A DNA stretch of 64,000 bases from Kordia antarctica. Lineage in GTDB: Bacteria > Bacteroidota > Bacteroidia > Flavobacteriales > Flavobacteriaceae. Under the pieces are notes generated by a model. The model worked only from the letters and a program-made list of their open reading frames with translations. It did no database searches and had not been told where the DNA came from. This document shows, piece after piece, positions 1 through 8,979 of the stretch. Positions within the stretch are counted from its first letter, which is position 1. The number at the start of each line of letters is the position of its first letter. The stretch is taken from NCBI RefSeq assembly GCF_009901525.1, contig NZ_CP019288.1, positions 2,385,501 to 2,449,500 on the forward strand, in the 5' to 3' direction. A program made the translations under genes and the position numbers.

Positions 1-107
1 CTGTTGATCTCTTGCGTTTGTCCATACGACAATAAATATGGCATACTGAATAGTACAAGCCATACTAGCAAGTGAGAAAAGATTGTTATTATTTTGTTTT
101 TAGTCAT
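1..107 (-). CDS. LytS/YehU-type sensor histidine kinase, N-terminus only (partial)
   Basis: Only the first 35 codons lie in the window; the gene runs off the left edge. The peptide begins MTKNKIITIFSHLLVWLVLF and continues with a second hydrophobic stretch (SMPYLLSYG). A short basic start followed by HLLVWLVLF is typical of the first membrane helix of Bacteroidota histidine kinases of the LytS/YehU family, which pair with LytTR response regulators. The start ATG (105-107) is 6 bases past the stop of the MacB-like permease on the same strand, so it is probably the last visible gene of the efflux operon. The kinase domain itself is not visible, so the family call is an inference from the N-terminus and the context. 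Confidence 0.6.
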   Translation of the reverse strand, partial: MTKNKIITIFSHLLVWLVLFSMPYLLSYGQTQEIN

Positions 108-113
108 AACTAA

Positions 114-1334
114 TTATTCATAACGTAAAGCAATTATTGGATCTAAAGCTGATGCTTTTCTAGCTGGATACCATCCAAAAAAGATTCCTGTCACAGCACA
201 TACAGCAAATGATATTACTATTGAGTATAAGGCAACGCTTGTAGGCCAATTTAAGAATTTTTCGATAAACATGGTTGATGCGAGTCCTAAAAGTACACCT
301 AAAATTCCGCCAGTTATACTGATTAGCACGGCTTCAATTAAGAATTGCATTAAAATATCAGCTCCTTTTGCTCCAACAGCCATTCTTAAACCAATTTCTT
401 TGGTACGTTCTTTTACAGAAACATACATGATATTCATAATTCCAATACCTCCAATTAATAACGAAATACTAGCAACTGCCACTAATAATAAAGTTAACAT
501 CTCACTTGTAGAACTAAAAGTAGAAATAAGCTCTTCCATAGATTGTACACTAAAATCGTCTTTATTTGGATTAGATATTTGATGTTGAATTCTCATAATT
601 TCTGAGACTTCAGTAACAGCATTTGGCGCATCGTCTTCACTTATTGCCGAAGCCATAATTTGATTGATATAATCAATAGCCAAAATACGTTTTTGTACGG
701 TTGTATATGGTGCAATAACCACATCATCTTGGTCTTGACCAAAGGTGTTTTCTCCTTTTACTTCTAATACACCAATGACTTTAAATGGAATATTATTAAA
801 ACGAATCATCTGTCCAATAGGATCTTGCCCATCAGGAAACACATTGTCCACGACCGTTTGCCCAATAAGTGCCACTTTAGAAGCCGTTTTTACTTCGGCA
901 TCTGTAAACATACTGCCGCTTTGCAAATCAACTACTTTAATTTTGAGATAATCTGGATTTACGCCATATATACTTGATGGCCAGTTGTTAGAACCATTTA
1001 TAACTTGTCCTTTACCAGTAACCAATGGTGTTGCATAACTTAAAAAGGTGGCTTGATCTTTAACGGCTTCATAATCTTTAAGGGTAAGTGTTTGCATCTC
1101 ATCTGCACTTGCGCGAACACCACCACTTGAAGCAGATGCTGGTCTGATAGTAATTATATTAGAACCCATACTTGAAATGTTTTCGCGAATACTTTCTTTA
1201 GAGCCTTCACCAATAGCGAGCATTGCAATTACAGATGCCACACCTATAATGATGCCTAACATAGTTAGTAAAGTTCTCATTTTATTAAGAACGATGGCTT
1301 TAAAAGCGATTTTGAATAAATTTAATAGTCTCAT
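114..1334 (-). CDS. MacB-like ABC transporter permease
   Basis: A 406-residue inner-membrane permease of the MacB/FtsX class. One N-terminal helix (about residues 22-45, TMLGIIIGVASVIAMLAIGE) is followed by a large periplasmic MacB_PCD-type domain (about 50-270) and a C-terminal FtsX-type domain with three helices (about 280-400). The segment VKERTKEIGLRMAVGAK between helices is the conserved cytoplasmic coupling region. Neighbouring genes supply the ATPase, adaptor and outer-membrane channel, so this should be the inner-membrane part of a tripartite pump exporting a drug, peptide or lipid; the substrate cannot be read from sequence. It starts 3 bases after the ATPase stop, which implies co-translation. 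Confidence 0.93.
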   Translation of the reverse strand: MRLLNLFKIAFKAIVLNKMRTLLTMLGIIIGVASVIAMLAIGEGSKESIRENISSMGSNIITIRPASASSGGVRASADEMQTLTLKDYEAVKDQATFLSYATPLVTGKGQVINGSNNWPSSIYGVNPDYLKIKVVDLQSGSMFTDAEVKTASKVALIGQTVVDNVFPDGQDPIGQMIRFNNIPFKVIGVLEVKGENTFGQDQDDVVIAPYTTVQKRILAIDYINQIMASAISEDDAPNAVTEVSEIMRIQHQISNPNKDDFSVQSMEELISTFSSTSEMLTLLLVAVASISLLIGGIGIMNIMYVSVKERTKEIGLRMAVGAKGADILMQFLIEAVLISITGGILGVLLGLASTMFIEKFLNWPTSVALYSIVISFAVCAVTGIFFGWYPARKASALDPIIALRYE

Positions 1335-1336
1335 AA

Positions 1337-2083
1337 TTAATGGTTTTCTTTCGGTAATTTTGCTAACTGTTCTTCTGCCGATTGTACTTTGTGATTTTTA
1401 TAATCCTGAATTATATTTCCATCTTTTAAAACAATGGTTCTACTGCTAAACGTTGCAATATCTTGCTCGTGTGTTACGAACGTGATGGTGATGCCCTGTT
1501 TGTTCAATTCTTGAAAGAGAGACATAATTTCGTAAGAAGTTCGTGTGTCTAAGTTTCCTGTTGCTTCATCTGCAAGAATCATTACTGGATTGTTTACCAA
1601 CGATCTTGCAATAGCAACACGTTGTTGTTGTCCTCCCGAAAGTTGCGAAGGCGTATGATCCATTCTATCTCCCAAACCAACCATTTCTAATGCTTTAATG
1701 GCTCTTTTTCTTCGTTCTTCAGTAGAAACTTTACTGTTGTATAGCAATGGTAATTCTACGTTTTCAAGAGCTGAGGTTCTTGCTAGTAAATTGTAGGATT
1801 GAAAAATGAATCCAATTTTTTCGTTTCTAATGGTTGCTAATTGATTTCGGCTTAAGTCTTTTACAGATACACCATCAATTTCATAGATTCCTGATGTTGG
1901 CTGATCTAAACATCCTAAAATATTCAACATCGTACTTTTTCCAGAACCAGATGAACCCATAATGGTTACAAACTCACCTTCTTTAATGTCAAACGAAATC
2001 CCTTTTAACGCGTGAACGGTTTCATTGCCCATCGTAAACTCACGTTTTAAGTCTTCTATTTTTATAATTTCTTTGCTCATCAT
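1337..2083 (-). CDS. MacB-like ABC transporter ATP-binding protein
   Basis: A soluble ATPase of the LolD/MacB family, about 249 residues. Walker A is GSSGSGKST (about residues 43-51), the signature is LSGGQQQR, Walker B is VMILADEAT and the switch histidine lies in FVTHE. An upstream in-frame extension would add 27 residues that overlap the adaptor gene and match nothing in the family, so I place the start at the ATG ATG pair at 2078-2083, directly after the adaptor stop (2085-2087). It drives the adjacent permease; splitting MacB into separate ATPase and permease genes is common in Bacteroidota. Confidence 0.93.
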   Translation of the reverse strand: MMSKEIIKIEDLKREFTMGNETVHALKGISFDIKEGEFVTIMGSSGSGKSTMLNILGCLDQPTSGIYEIDGVSVKDLSRNQLATIRNEKIGFIFQSYNLLARTSALENVELPLLYNSKVSTEERRKRAIKALEMVGLGDRMDHTPSQLSGGQQQRVAIARSLVNNPVMILADEATGNLDTRTSYEIMSLFQELNKQGITITFVTHEQDIATFSSRTIVLKDGNIIQDYKNHKVQSAEEQLAKLPKENH

Positions 2084-2084
2084 A

Positions 2085-3317
2085 TTATCTTTTTCTTCCA
2101 CCTCGCGTTTGTTGTGGCATAAATGGACTTTCGCTTTTATCTGTTGTTTTTGTTTCAGAAGCACTTACGCCTTCTAAACTGTACACTAATTTGTCACCTT
2201 CAGAAATACCTTCTAAAATTTGAACGTTAACACCATCACTTGCTCCCAAAGTGACTTTTTGAGATTTTATTTCTCCAGTACTACTGTAAACCCAAACAAC
2301 GCTACCATTCTCTTTATTTGTTGATGACCTATCTGTTGATCTTTCATTAGACGCTTCAACTTTTATATTTTGTTGTTCGTTATACGCTGCTAATTGTGCA
2401 GGTGTAGGTTTAAAATTAATGGCCTTTGCTTGGGCAGTTAACACACTATTTAACTCTAAGGTGTAAATTGAAATGGTTGCTGTCAATCCTGGTTTTAGTT
2501 TTAAATCTTCATTTTCCGCTTTAATAACAACTGTATATGTCACCACATTTGAAGTTACTGTTGGATCTAATCGTACTTGCGTTACAACGCCATTAAAGGT
2601 TTCGCCTATGTAAGCATCTACAGTAAACTCAACACGTTGTCCATCTTTTACTTGTCCTATATCAGCTTCGTCAACATCTGCTTCTACTTGCATTTCTTTT
2701 AAATCTTGTGCAATGGTAAATAATGTTGGCGTGCTTAAACTTGCCGCAACGGTTTGTCCTTCATCAATAGCTCTAGATAATACAACACCATCAATTGGCG
2801 AATAAATATTGGCATATCCTAAGTTGGTTCTAGCCGATTGCAAATCAGATAAACGTTGAGTTACTGTTCCTATTGCTGTTTGATAATTGAATTCTGCATC
2901 GTCAAAATCTGATTTACTAATTACTTGATTATCATACAAGGTTTTTTGTCTGTCATATATTGTTTTCATGTAATTTCTTTGACTTACCGCATTATCATAT
3001 GCAGCTTGCGCTTGCGTTTTAGAAGCGTTTAAATTTGTCTTATCCAATTCGGCAATAAGCTGACCTTCTTTTACTACGCTGTTATAGTCTACGTATATTT
3101 TTTCGACAACTCCAGATACTTGTGTACCAACTTCTACTTGTGTAATTGGTTCCATAGTTCCTGTTGCTGTAACCATTGTGGTTACGTTTGCTTTTTTAAC
3201 CGCAACTGTTTTAGCTTCTATAATAATAGCATCTTCGCCTTTTATAAAACTGTATCCTACAATAGCTATAATGACTACTATAATGCTAGTTATGATGATA
3301 TTTTTTTTAGTTTTCAT
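2085..3317 (-). CDS. MacA/HlyD-family periplasmic adaptor subunit
   Basis: A 410-residue membrane-fusion protein. An N-terminal membrane anchor (about residues 7-25) is followed by the split biotinyl-lipoyl domain (VEVGTQVSGVVEKIYVDYNS on one side, ANIYSPIDGVVLSRAIDEGQ on the other), a long alpha hairpin between them (about 90-165), then beta-barrel and membrane-proximal domains. It bridges the MacB-like permease to the TolC-like channel encoded upstream. The C-terminus carries a low-complexity Ser/Thr/Lys-rich tail ending in basic residues. Its stop abuts the ATPase start, so the genes are one transcription unit. Confidence 0.93.
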   Translation of the reverse strand: MKTKKNIIITSIIVVIIAIVGYSFIKGEDAIIIEAKTVAVKKANVTTMVTATGTMEPITQVEVGTQVSGVVEKIYVDYNSVVKEGQLIAELDKTNLNASKTQAQAAYDNAVSQRNYMKTIYDRQKTLYDNQVISKSDFDDAEFNYQTAIGTVTQRLSDLQSARTNLGYANIYSPIDGVVLSRAIDEGQTVAASLSTPTLFTIAQDLKEMQVEADVDEADIGQVKDGQRVEFTVDAYIGETFNGVVTQVRLDPTVTSNVVTYTVVIKAENEDLKLKPGLTATISIYTLELNSVLTAQAKAINFKPTPAQLAAYNEQQNIKVEASNERSTDRSSTNKENGSVVWVYSSTGEIKSQKVTLGASDGVNVQILEGISEGDKLVYSLEGVSASETKTTDKSESPFMPQQTRGGRKR

Positions 3318-3418
3318 GTAAGTATGTTTAATGTTATTTTAATGGAAACATGCTGTTTGCTATTAATCATTTTCTTAGTTGACAAGCTTTTTAGCATGTT
3401 CAATTCATGTGGTATTGA

Positions 3419-4774
3419 TTAAAGTTTGATTTCGTTTCCTTGATAGAATTGTACTAATTGATGGTATAAAATATTTAAGTATTTGGCTTGTAAATAGTTT
3501 TGTTGTGCGTTAGTGAATGTGTTTTGACTTATCACTAAATCGGTTGTACTTAAACCTCCTAATTCATACTTTTTTTGTGCTAATTTGTACGATTGCTCCG
3601 ATGCAACTTTTGAAGCTTCCGCTGCAATGACTTGCTCTTGTGCAGATACTGCATTTTGATACGCTGTTTCTACTTTTTTATAAATTTCCTTTTCAGTTGA
3701 CTGCTTTTGTATTGCTGCTTTCTCTATATTTATTCTAGCGGTTTGTACTGCCGCTTTTGTTTCGTTTCTATTAAATATTGGAATCGTTAAAGTCAAGCCC
3801 AATTTTTGATTAAAATTCACATTAAATTGATCTGAGAATGTATTATCATTGATGCTTGTATATCCAGAACCAATACTTCCTGTTAACGATAATGTTGGCA
3901 AATATCTACCTTTGGCAATAACAAGTTCATTCTCGTTTGCCGCAATGTTTAAATTGCTTGCCTGAATTTCTGGCAGAAACCCTAAAGCGTTCGTATACAC
4001 CTCAACCTTATCAAGTTCTAGATTTATGAGATCCATGTTTTCGTCAATGCTCTCAATTTCCAAATCTTCCAGTGGAGATAATTCCAATAGTTGTTTTAAT
4101 TGGATTATATATTGTTGGTACTCGTTTTTAGCTGAAATCAGATTGTATTTGTTCGTTGCTGCTTGGCTTTGCGCTTCGGTATAATCGCTCAATGCAATAG
4201 TTCCTGCATCTAAACGTGCTTTTGCTCTTAGAACTTCTTTTTCTGAAGCTGCTAAATTATTTTCCGAAATAACAATATTTTCTTTACTGTAGAGCGTTTG
4301 TAAATAGGTTTCTAAAAGATTTAAAATGATGTTGTTTTTTTCTACTTCTTCTAAAAAAATACTTTGGTCGAATCGTATTTTATTTTGTTTAATTTGATTG
4401 TTAATTTGATTCCCTTGAAACAGCGTTATAGAACTATTTATTCCAACATTTGTACTGTGTATTTGATCTGTAACGTAACTACTTGTAATAGGATCAATAG
4501 TATTTCCATTAGAAAAACTTTGTGAAGCACTCCCAAATAAATTCGGTAATCTTGACGATTTCGCTTTGCTATAATCTACTGCTGCAATGTTTGTATTTAA
4601 TGCAGCATCTTTAACCGTAATGTTATTTTCTAAAGCGTAGGTAATACAATCTTCCAACGACCAAACTTTTGGCGATGAGTTTTTGGTAGCATCTTGTGCA
4701 AACGAGAACTGCACAAATAATAAGCTTGCAATGATTAGATATAATTTCATTTTTTGAATGTTTTGATTTAACAC
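3419..4774 (-). CDS. TolC-family outer membrane efflux protein
   Basis: A 451-residue outer-membrane channel. The signal peptide is about residues 1-26 (hydrophobic core LIIASLLFVQFSF, cleavage near AQD). The mature part shows the two-fold repeat of long amphipathic helices typical of TolC: two OEP domains at about 40-225 and 255-445, rich in Ala/Gln/Asn coiled-coil segments. It is the first gene of the efflux operon, about 100 bases upstream of the adaptor, so the order is channel, adaptor, ATPase, permease, kinase. I found no convincing TAnnTTTG box in front of it. Confidence 0.93.
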   Translation of the reverse strand: MLNQNIQKMKLYLIIASLLFVQFSFAQDATKNSSPKVWSLEDCITYALENNITVKDAALNTNIAAVDYSKAKSSRLPNLFGSASQSFSNGNTIDPITSSYVTDQIHSTNVGINSSITLFQGNQINNQIKQNKIRFDQSIFLEEVEKNNIILNLLETYLQTLYSKENIVISENNLAASEKEVLRAKARLDAGTIALSDYTEAQSQAATNKYNLISAKNEYQQYIIQLKQLLELSPLEDLEIESIDENMDLINLELDKVEVYTNALGFLPEIQASNLNIAANENELVIAKGRYLPTLSLTGSIGSGYTSINDNTFSDQFNVNFNQKLGLTLTIPIFNRNETKAAVQTARINIEKAAIQKQSTEKEIYKKVETAYQNAVSAQEQVIAAEASKVASEQSYKLAQKKYELGGLSTTDLVISQNTFTNAQQNYLQAKYLNILYHQLVQFYQGNEIKL

Positions 4775-5108
4775 TTCAAAAGTGAGACAATATCCTTTCT
4801 TCCTATAAAGAAATAGACGTTTGAGACAATTGACTATACAAAAGCCATAAATTTATCGATAAGATTTTTGTAAAAGTTATAAAATAGTTGCTATATCATT
4901 ATTTCTACTAAGCTACCTTATTCGCCTAATTATTTACCCACCACAAGTATATGTACGCACATTTTGTGTAATGTACGTGTATTGTAATTTACGGAATAAT
5001 ACGCTTTTCTTGCCTCTTAAAAATTTGGAGTTTTGTAAAAGAAGTTCTAACCAAGTTTCTTATTGAAAGAAACACAATATTATTTAATCATCTTAAAAAC
5101 AAATTATT
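4775..5108. other. Divergent intergenic region between the efflux operon and the 84-residue gene
   Basis: About 330 bases separate the divergent starts. The sequence is AT-rich with no open frame worth calling. It must hold the promoters of both units, but no clear TTTG plus TAnnTTTG pair is visible for either; the nearest candidate for the plus-strand gene is around TTAAAAATTTGG (about 5017-5028), whose spacing does not fit the consensus. Confidence 0.4.
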
Positions 5109-5363
5109 ATGAGTAGATCAACTTTAATTTTGAATCCCGCAACAACAGGAAGTGCGCAAATTAACCCAAAAAAATTCCCTGCAAACATTATTCTTACGTT
5201 TAGCCCACAAGATCAAGCGCAAGCTTTTTATGGACTTAATGGAACTAAACCTTCAATTCCATTAAAGCCAGGGCAAAGTGTAGAAGTTACAGTCACAAGC
5301 AACTCTTTACAGTTAGATTATAGAATTGTAAGTGGAGAAGCAAAATTAGCTTGGGAATTATAA
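5109..5363 (+). CDS. Small hypothetical protein, 84 residues, probably beta-rich
   Basis: I do not recognise a family. The 84-residue product starts MSRSTLILNPATTGSAQINP, has no signal peptide or membrane segment, contains no Cys and alternates short hydrophobic strands with Pro/Gly/Ser turns (LKPGQSVEVTVTSNSLQLDY), which suggests a small all-beta cytoplasmic protein. The gene stands alone, has a leader of at least several tens of bases and is followed at once by a strong 11-bp terminator hairpin. A monocistronic unit with its own strong terminator suggests good expression, but that is inference. Confidence 0.75.
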   Translation: MSRSTLILNPATTGSAQINPKKFPANIILTFSPQDQAQAFYGLNGTKPSIPLKPGQSVEVTVTSNSLQLDYRIVSGEAKLAWEL

Positions 5364-5388
5364 TCTCAAACTTGAGGATAGAAAAGGT

Positions 5389-5421
5389 GCGGAGGTTTTA
5401 CCCAAAACCTCCGCTAGTTTT
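5389..5421 (+). terminator. Rho-independent terminator of the 84-residue gene
   Basis: Perfect 11-bp stem GCGGAGGTTTT (5389-5399) and AAAACCTCCGC (5404-5414) with a 4-base loop, followed by TAGTTTTTG. It lies 26 bases past the stop codon. Confidence 0.85.
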
Positions 5422-5447
5422 TGTTGTTTCTTGCGGTAGTTTTTACT

Positions 5448-5469
5448 AAAACCTAAGCAGGTTTTTTTT
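5448..5469 (+). terminator. Second terminator-like hairpin
   Basis: Stem AAAACCT (5448-5454) and AGGTTTT (5459-5465) with loop AAGC, running into a tract of eight T (5462-5469). It probably backs up the stronger hairpin 35 bases upstream. Confidence 0.6.
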
Positions 5470-5547
5470 GAGTGCTCTTTTGAGTATGAATTTTGATAAA
5501 AGTCTGTACGATTTGAAGATTAATTTATGTTCCCTAAAAAACAATTT

Positions 5548-5571
5548 TGATAGTATCATATGATACTATCA
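5548..5571. promoter_or_regulatory. Perfect 24-bp palindrome
   Basis: The half TGATAGTATCAT (5548-5559) is followed directly by its exact reverse complement (5560-5571) with no spacer. It sits between two convergent gene ends rather than in an obvious promoter. It is AT-rich, unlike the terminators nearby. It could be a protein-binding site or a weak bidirectional hairpin; no partner copy was found in the window. Confidence 0.5.
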
Positions 5572-5615
5572 GAACATATAATTATTGAAATCTTAATTCT
5601 TATATGTTTCATAAG

Positions 5616-6128
5616 TTATCGCTTCATTATTCCAATTAATTTTGTTGGATTAGTAGGTTCCTTGGTCTTATCATAACTAAATGTATCCAAACTGTAAGGA
5701 TAATCATAGTATCTAAGTTCTAAAGTGTCTGCAGAATTAAAATGAATTTTGTATTCAATTTGTCGATCATATCGGACATTCCAATTGATTGTGAGCACAT
5801 CATCCTTACAATTACACAAACCACTATCAGCAACTTCACCATATGGCGTATAATATATAATTGAATCTTTTCCAATCTCTAACCACCTACTTGACATTCC
5901 TCCGTTGAAAACATCTTTTTCCAATGCGTTTTTATGAAGTCTTGATCTTATTTTAAACTTACCAATAATCTTTTCACACAATTCAGATGATGTATAAAAC
6001 GACTTCGTATCTACACCATTATTATCTCTCCATTCGGATGATTTTTCAGCATTTACATTTAATTTGTTAGAATTTGCACAGCTAATAACTATAAATATTC
6101 CGAAAAGTAATCCACTTATTTTTTTCAT
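5616..6128 (-). CDS. Hypothetical lipoprotein
   Basis: About 170 residues. The start at 6128 (MKKISGLLFGIF) gives a standard lipoprotein signal with lipobox VISC; a start three codons earlier is possible but adds nothing. The mature protein is polar and acidic, with a pair of Cys in GLCNCKDD and aromatic strands near the C-terminus (LELRYYDYPYSLDTF). No family recognised. It is the last of four small secreted-protein genes on the minus strand, 22 bases downstream of another lipoprotein gene. Confidence 0.75.
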   Translation of the reverse strand: MKKISGLLFGIFIVISCANSNKLNVNAEKSSEWRDNNGVDTKSFYTSSELCEKIIGKFKIRSRLHKNALEKDVFNGGMSSRWLEIGKDSIIYYTPYGEVADSGLCNCKDDVLTINWNVRYDRQIEYKIHFNSADTLELRYYDYPYSLDTFSYDKTKEPTNPTKLIGIMKR

Positions 6129-6150
6129 TGTAATCATAAATTATATAGAA

Positions 6151-6759
6151 CTATTTATTTTTAAACTCAACTCTCGAAGTTGGTTCATTATTAAATTGAA
6201 CGTACTTAATAACTGTTCTTTTTTGTCCAATTTCTTCTAAAGCATCATCAAATGTAAATGTATATTCCATTTCAAATTTACAATTGCAAGAACAATGGCG
6301 ACCAAAAGGATGATAGATGATATTTAACGTAGCTTTATCAATAATTTCTGCTTCACATAAAAACGCTGAGCAACAGTTTTCTACTGCTGAGAATGTAATG
6401 CTAAAAGAATCTTCTTTAAACGTTATTTCACTAATTGTTTTATCACTATTTGCCACTTCAATACTATCATCAGAATCTTCGCATTCGTCTACTTTTATAG
6501 CTGTGAGTCTGTAACCATTTACTGTTCTTAGATATCGGAGCTTTACACTTTCATCGAATATTTGACTTCCTTTTGGCGCAATTATTTTATTTTGAATTTG
6601 GTTAGAAACTACTGTGTCTACTTGCTTTTCCTGAAGAATTATAGCTGCTTTTTTAGTGTGTTCGGGTTTTGTTTCTGTTTGATGCGTTTTTGTTTCACAA
6701 CTAAAAAGTAACATTAAAATTATCAAAACTGCACCTATTCTATTTTTAGAAAATCTCAT
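6151..6759 (-). CDS. Hypothetical Cys-rich lipoprotein
   Basis: About 202 residues. I choose the ATG at 6757-6759 (MRFSKNRIGAVLIILMLLFS followed by the lipid-modified Cys) because AAGGA lies at good spacing before it and because a longer frame would overlap the upstream gene. The mature protein has a Lys/Gln/Thr-rich linker, then an acidic segment and a cluster of Cys (ENCCSAFLCEAE, then GRHCSCNCKFEMEY), which suggests disulfides or metal binding. No family recognised; probably one unit with its neighbours. Confidence 0.75.
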   Translation of the reverse strand: MRFSKNRIGAVLIILMLLFSCETKTHQTETKPEHTKKAAIILQEKQVDTVVSNQIQNKIIAPKGSQIFDESVKLRYLRTVNGYRLTAIKVDECEDSDDSIEVANSDKTISEITFKEDSFSITFSAVENCCSAFLCEAEIIDKATLNIIYHPFGRHCSCNCKFEMEYTFTFDDALEEIGQKRTVIKYVQFNNEPTSRVEFKNK

Positions 6760-6769
6760 CATTTCCTTT

Positions 6770-7903
6770 TTAATAATACTCAATTTCAAAAGTGGTTTCT
6801 TTATGAATCATTTTTTCGCCGCCAATATAATAAGCGGATATGATGGATTTCGGATTTCCTTTTTCGTCATATAAATATTCGTATTCTACTTCTAATTTTT
6901 GAAGATTTCCTTTTTGATAGAATTGTAGATTCCCTGCTACAATATGCATTCTATGATTAGCATCAAACGTAATTTTATAAACTTCTTTTTCGTCGCCATT
7001 TTCCATAATATACGAACGAATTTTATTTTTTTCTGAATATTGAAATGTTCCAGTTTGTATACTTTCTTTAGAACCAACCACAGGAAATTCCATGTATTTC
7101 TGTTTTTCTATCGGAATGGAAGTATCGTAGTAATCATATAAATAACGTGTGTATACGGTTTGAAATTTCTCGACTAAATTATCCGCCGAATATGTATACG
7201 TAGTTTTATAAATATCAATGACTTCGCCAAATTTATCATACATTTCTTTGCTTTTAACGCGTCCGTTTTCATAGGTTATTCGTTCCAACGCTTTGTCTTC
7301 AAATTGACTTCGCCAAAGTGTGGATGATTCATCTTCATGATTGTATTCTTCTGTGAGTAAGCTTTCAAAATATTTGACAGAAATCAATCGGTTTTTTTCA
7401 TCATACGTATAAGAAACACTGTCATTATTATTATAAAAAGCAGTCAAACGATCATTTTCATACACATAATAATCATCGCCTTTTTCTTCATATTCATATC
7501 CTAAATCGTCATTCAATTCATTTTTGATGATTTTTATAGTTTTATTTTCTGCTGTTTTGACAATTGCTTTCGGAGTTTCCAAATGATTGATTTCCTGCTT
7601 AGAACTCTCCACACCAAACGAATATTCACGCTTTACCGATTTTTCAAATTCTCCTTTTGTATTGACAAACATGGTTGTTTTTTCCAATGTTATTACATCA
7701 ACACCAATTTCGTATTCTTTAAATGTGCGAATCACCTTTTTTACGTTTCCATTGTATTTAGAAGGATCAGAAATGTTTTCATTGTCCAAATACGTATAAA
7801 AAGATTTTTCTGGCGATGGAAAACTTGGCTTGGAAAATTCCTGTGCGTGTACATTCGCGAAAGCGAAACAGAAAGAAAGTAAGAGTATAGAATGGTTTTT
7901 CAT
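6770..7903 (-). CDS. Secreted hypothetical protein with YD-like (RHS-type) strand repeats
   Basis: A 377-residue protein with a signal peptide (about residues 1-20, ILLLSFCFAFANVHAQ). The body is built of short Tyr/Asp-rich strands such as VSYTYDEKNRLISVKY, TYTYSADNLVEKF and VEYEYLYDEKGNPKSI, which look like the YD/RHS-like repeats of many Bacteroidota secreted proteins of unknown function. No polymorphic-toxin C-terminus is visible, so I do not call it a toxin. It ends 11 bases before the next lipoprotein start. Confidence 0.75.
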   Translation of the reverse strand: MKNHSILLLSFCFAFANVHAQEFSKPSFPSPEKSFYTYLDNENISDPSKYNGNVKKVIRTFKEYEIGVDVITLEKTTMFVNTKGEFEKSVKREYSFGVESSKQEINHLETPKAIVKTAENKTIKIIKNELNDDLGYEYEEKGDDYYVYENDRLTAFYNNNDSVSYTYDEKNRLISVKYFESLLTEEYNHEDESSTLWRSQFEDKALERITYENGRVKSKEMYDKFGEVIDIYKTTYTYSADNLVEKFQTVYTRYLYDYYDTSIPIEKQKYMEFPVVGSKESIQTGTFQYSEKNKIRSYIMENGDEKEVYKITFDANHRMHIVAGNLQFYQKGNLQKLEVEYEYLYDEKGNPKSIISAYYIGGEKMIHKETTFEIEYY

Positions 7904-7910
7904 GTGGTGT

Positions 7911-8088
7911 TGGGTTTGTCGCTTTGCTTTTTTGTCTTTTTGTAGATTTGTTGATTTGTTTCACTTTTCAGCTGCAATTTTCATTTCGATAGCTTCGCTT
8001 GGTATTTTCAATCAAAATGTATTTTGATTTCAATAATGCTCAATGCGGCGCACTTTTCACTTTCAACTTTCAACTTTCAACTTTTTTC
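7911..8088. repeat. Low-complexity gap with a dispersed 65-bp hairpin repeat (first copy)
   Basis: This gap holds a T/G-rich tract (GTCGCTTTGCT, then TTTGTTGATTTG), then a 65-bp element (7982-8046) that matches 44342-44406 at most positions, then three tandem copies of CTTTCAA near 8057-8080. The 65-bp element has a central hairpin AATCAAAAT/ATTTTGATT and ends in AATAATGCTC. Confidence 0.7.
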
Positions 8089-8721
8089 AAAAGCAGCAGT
8101 TCTTTTAAGTTGTTCTTCCAAATTCCATTCAAAGTTAAATCTATTTTTAAGAAATTCCGCGATTGGTTCAAGTCCAATTTTGGCTCTTCTTTTGTCAATA
8201 TTTGCTGGATCAAAAACTGGCCAAACATTAAAACTTTTCGTTTCTGGATAATATTTCATTTGTCCACCATAAATTTGTAAATCGCCAGTTTCGGTGGCAA
8301 TTCTATCTACTGCTCTAGCCAAAAAACGAGGTTCTAATTTTTTGTCTTTTACTGCTTGGCGCATCATCGGAAGATATTTTATTCTAGTTTCATTTTCAGC
8401 ATGCTGAATAACGTTACATAGTGTCAAATTTCCGCGTTCGCCAATCATTTCTTTCGTTGGCCAACCATACGTATTTAAAATAGCAATTACTTTCTTTTCA
8501 TTGATATCGTGGTTTTGTTTATATACTATTTGATGCTTTATAAATTCTTCAGATTCTGCACCGTGACTTCTCATTGCTGCATCTCGCAATCGTATAGGAG
8601 TTTGTTCGGTTTCCCAAATTGTATCTAAAACTACGATGAGGTTTTTAGGAGTATCTTTTAGTTTTTCTTGACTAAAACACGAAATCGAACATAGAAAAAA
8701 GAGTATTGGTATAAATTTCAT
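8077..8721 (-). CDS. DUF6624 family protein
   Basis: A 214-residue secreted protein with a short N-terminal signal (MKFIPILFFLCSISCFSQ; the Cys could also be lipidated). The region LCNVIQHAENETRIKYLPMM, then LARAVDRIATETGDLQIYGG, is the conserved core of DUF6624, a family of unknown biochemical role common in Bacteroidota. The assignment is from memory of that core motif. Its 3' end overlaps simple CTTTCAA repeats. It is the first gene of the minus-strand series of small secreted proteins. Confidence 0.75.
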   Translation of the reverse strand: MKFIPILFFLCSISCFSQEKLKDTPKNLIVVLDTIWETEQTPIRLRDAAMRSHGAESEEFIKHQIVYKQNHDINEKKVIAILNTYGWPTKEMIGERGNLTLCNVIQHAENETRIKYLPMMRQAVKDKKLEPRFLARAVDRIATETGDLQIYGGQMKYYPETKSFNVWPVFDPANIDKRRAKIGLEPIAEFLKNRFNFEWNLEEQLKRTAAFEKS

Positions 8722-8979
8722 TTTTATAGTTTTAATCGGTTTAATCTAAATATTAATATTTGAATATACGGAATTCCTACTGTTTGTTATTTGTTTATTC
8801 GTTGTTTGTTGATTTGTTTATTCGTTGTTCGTTGTTCAATATTCGAAAATAAGCAATCGTCAATCTTCAATCGTCAATCAAAAATTCGTTTCCCTAATTC
8901 ATACGACACGTTCACTAATTGGTCATTGTGTATTTATTACTATTTGAAGTTATTTGCTTTGTAAACCAACCCAAATACG

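Noticed and set aside
6770-7903. RHS-type polymorphic toxin
   Set aside because: Strand repeats are YD-like but short, and no toxin C-terminus or immunity gene is visible.
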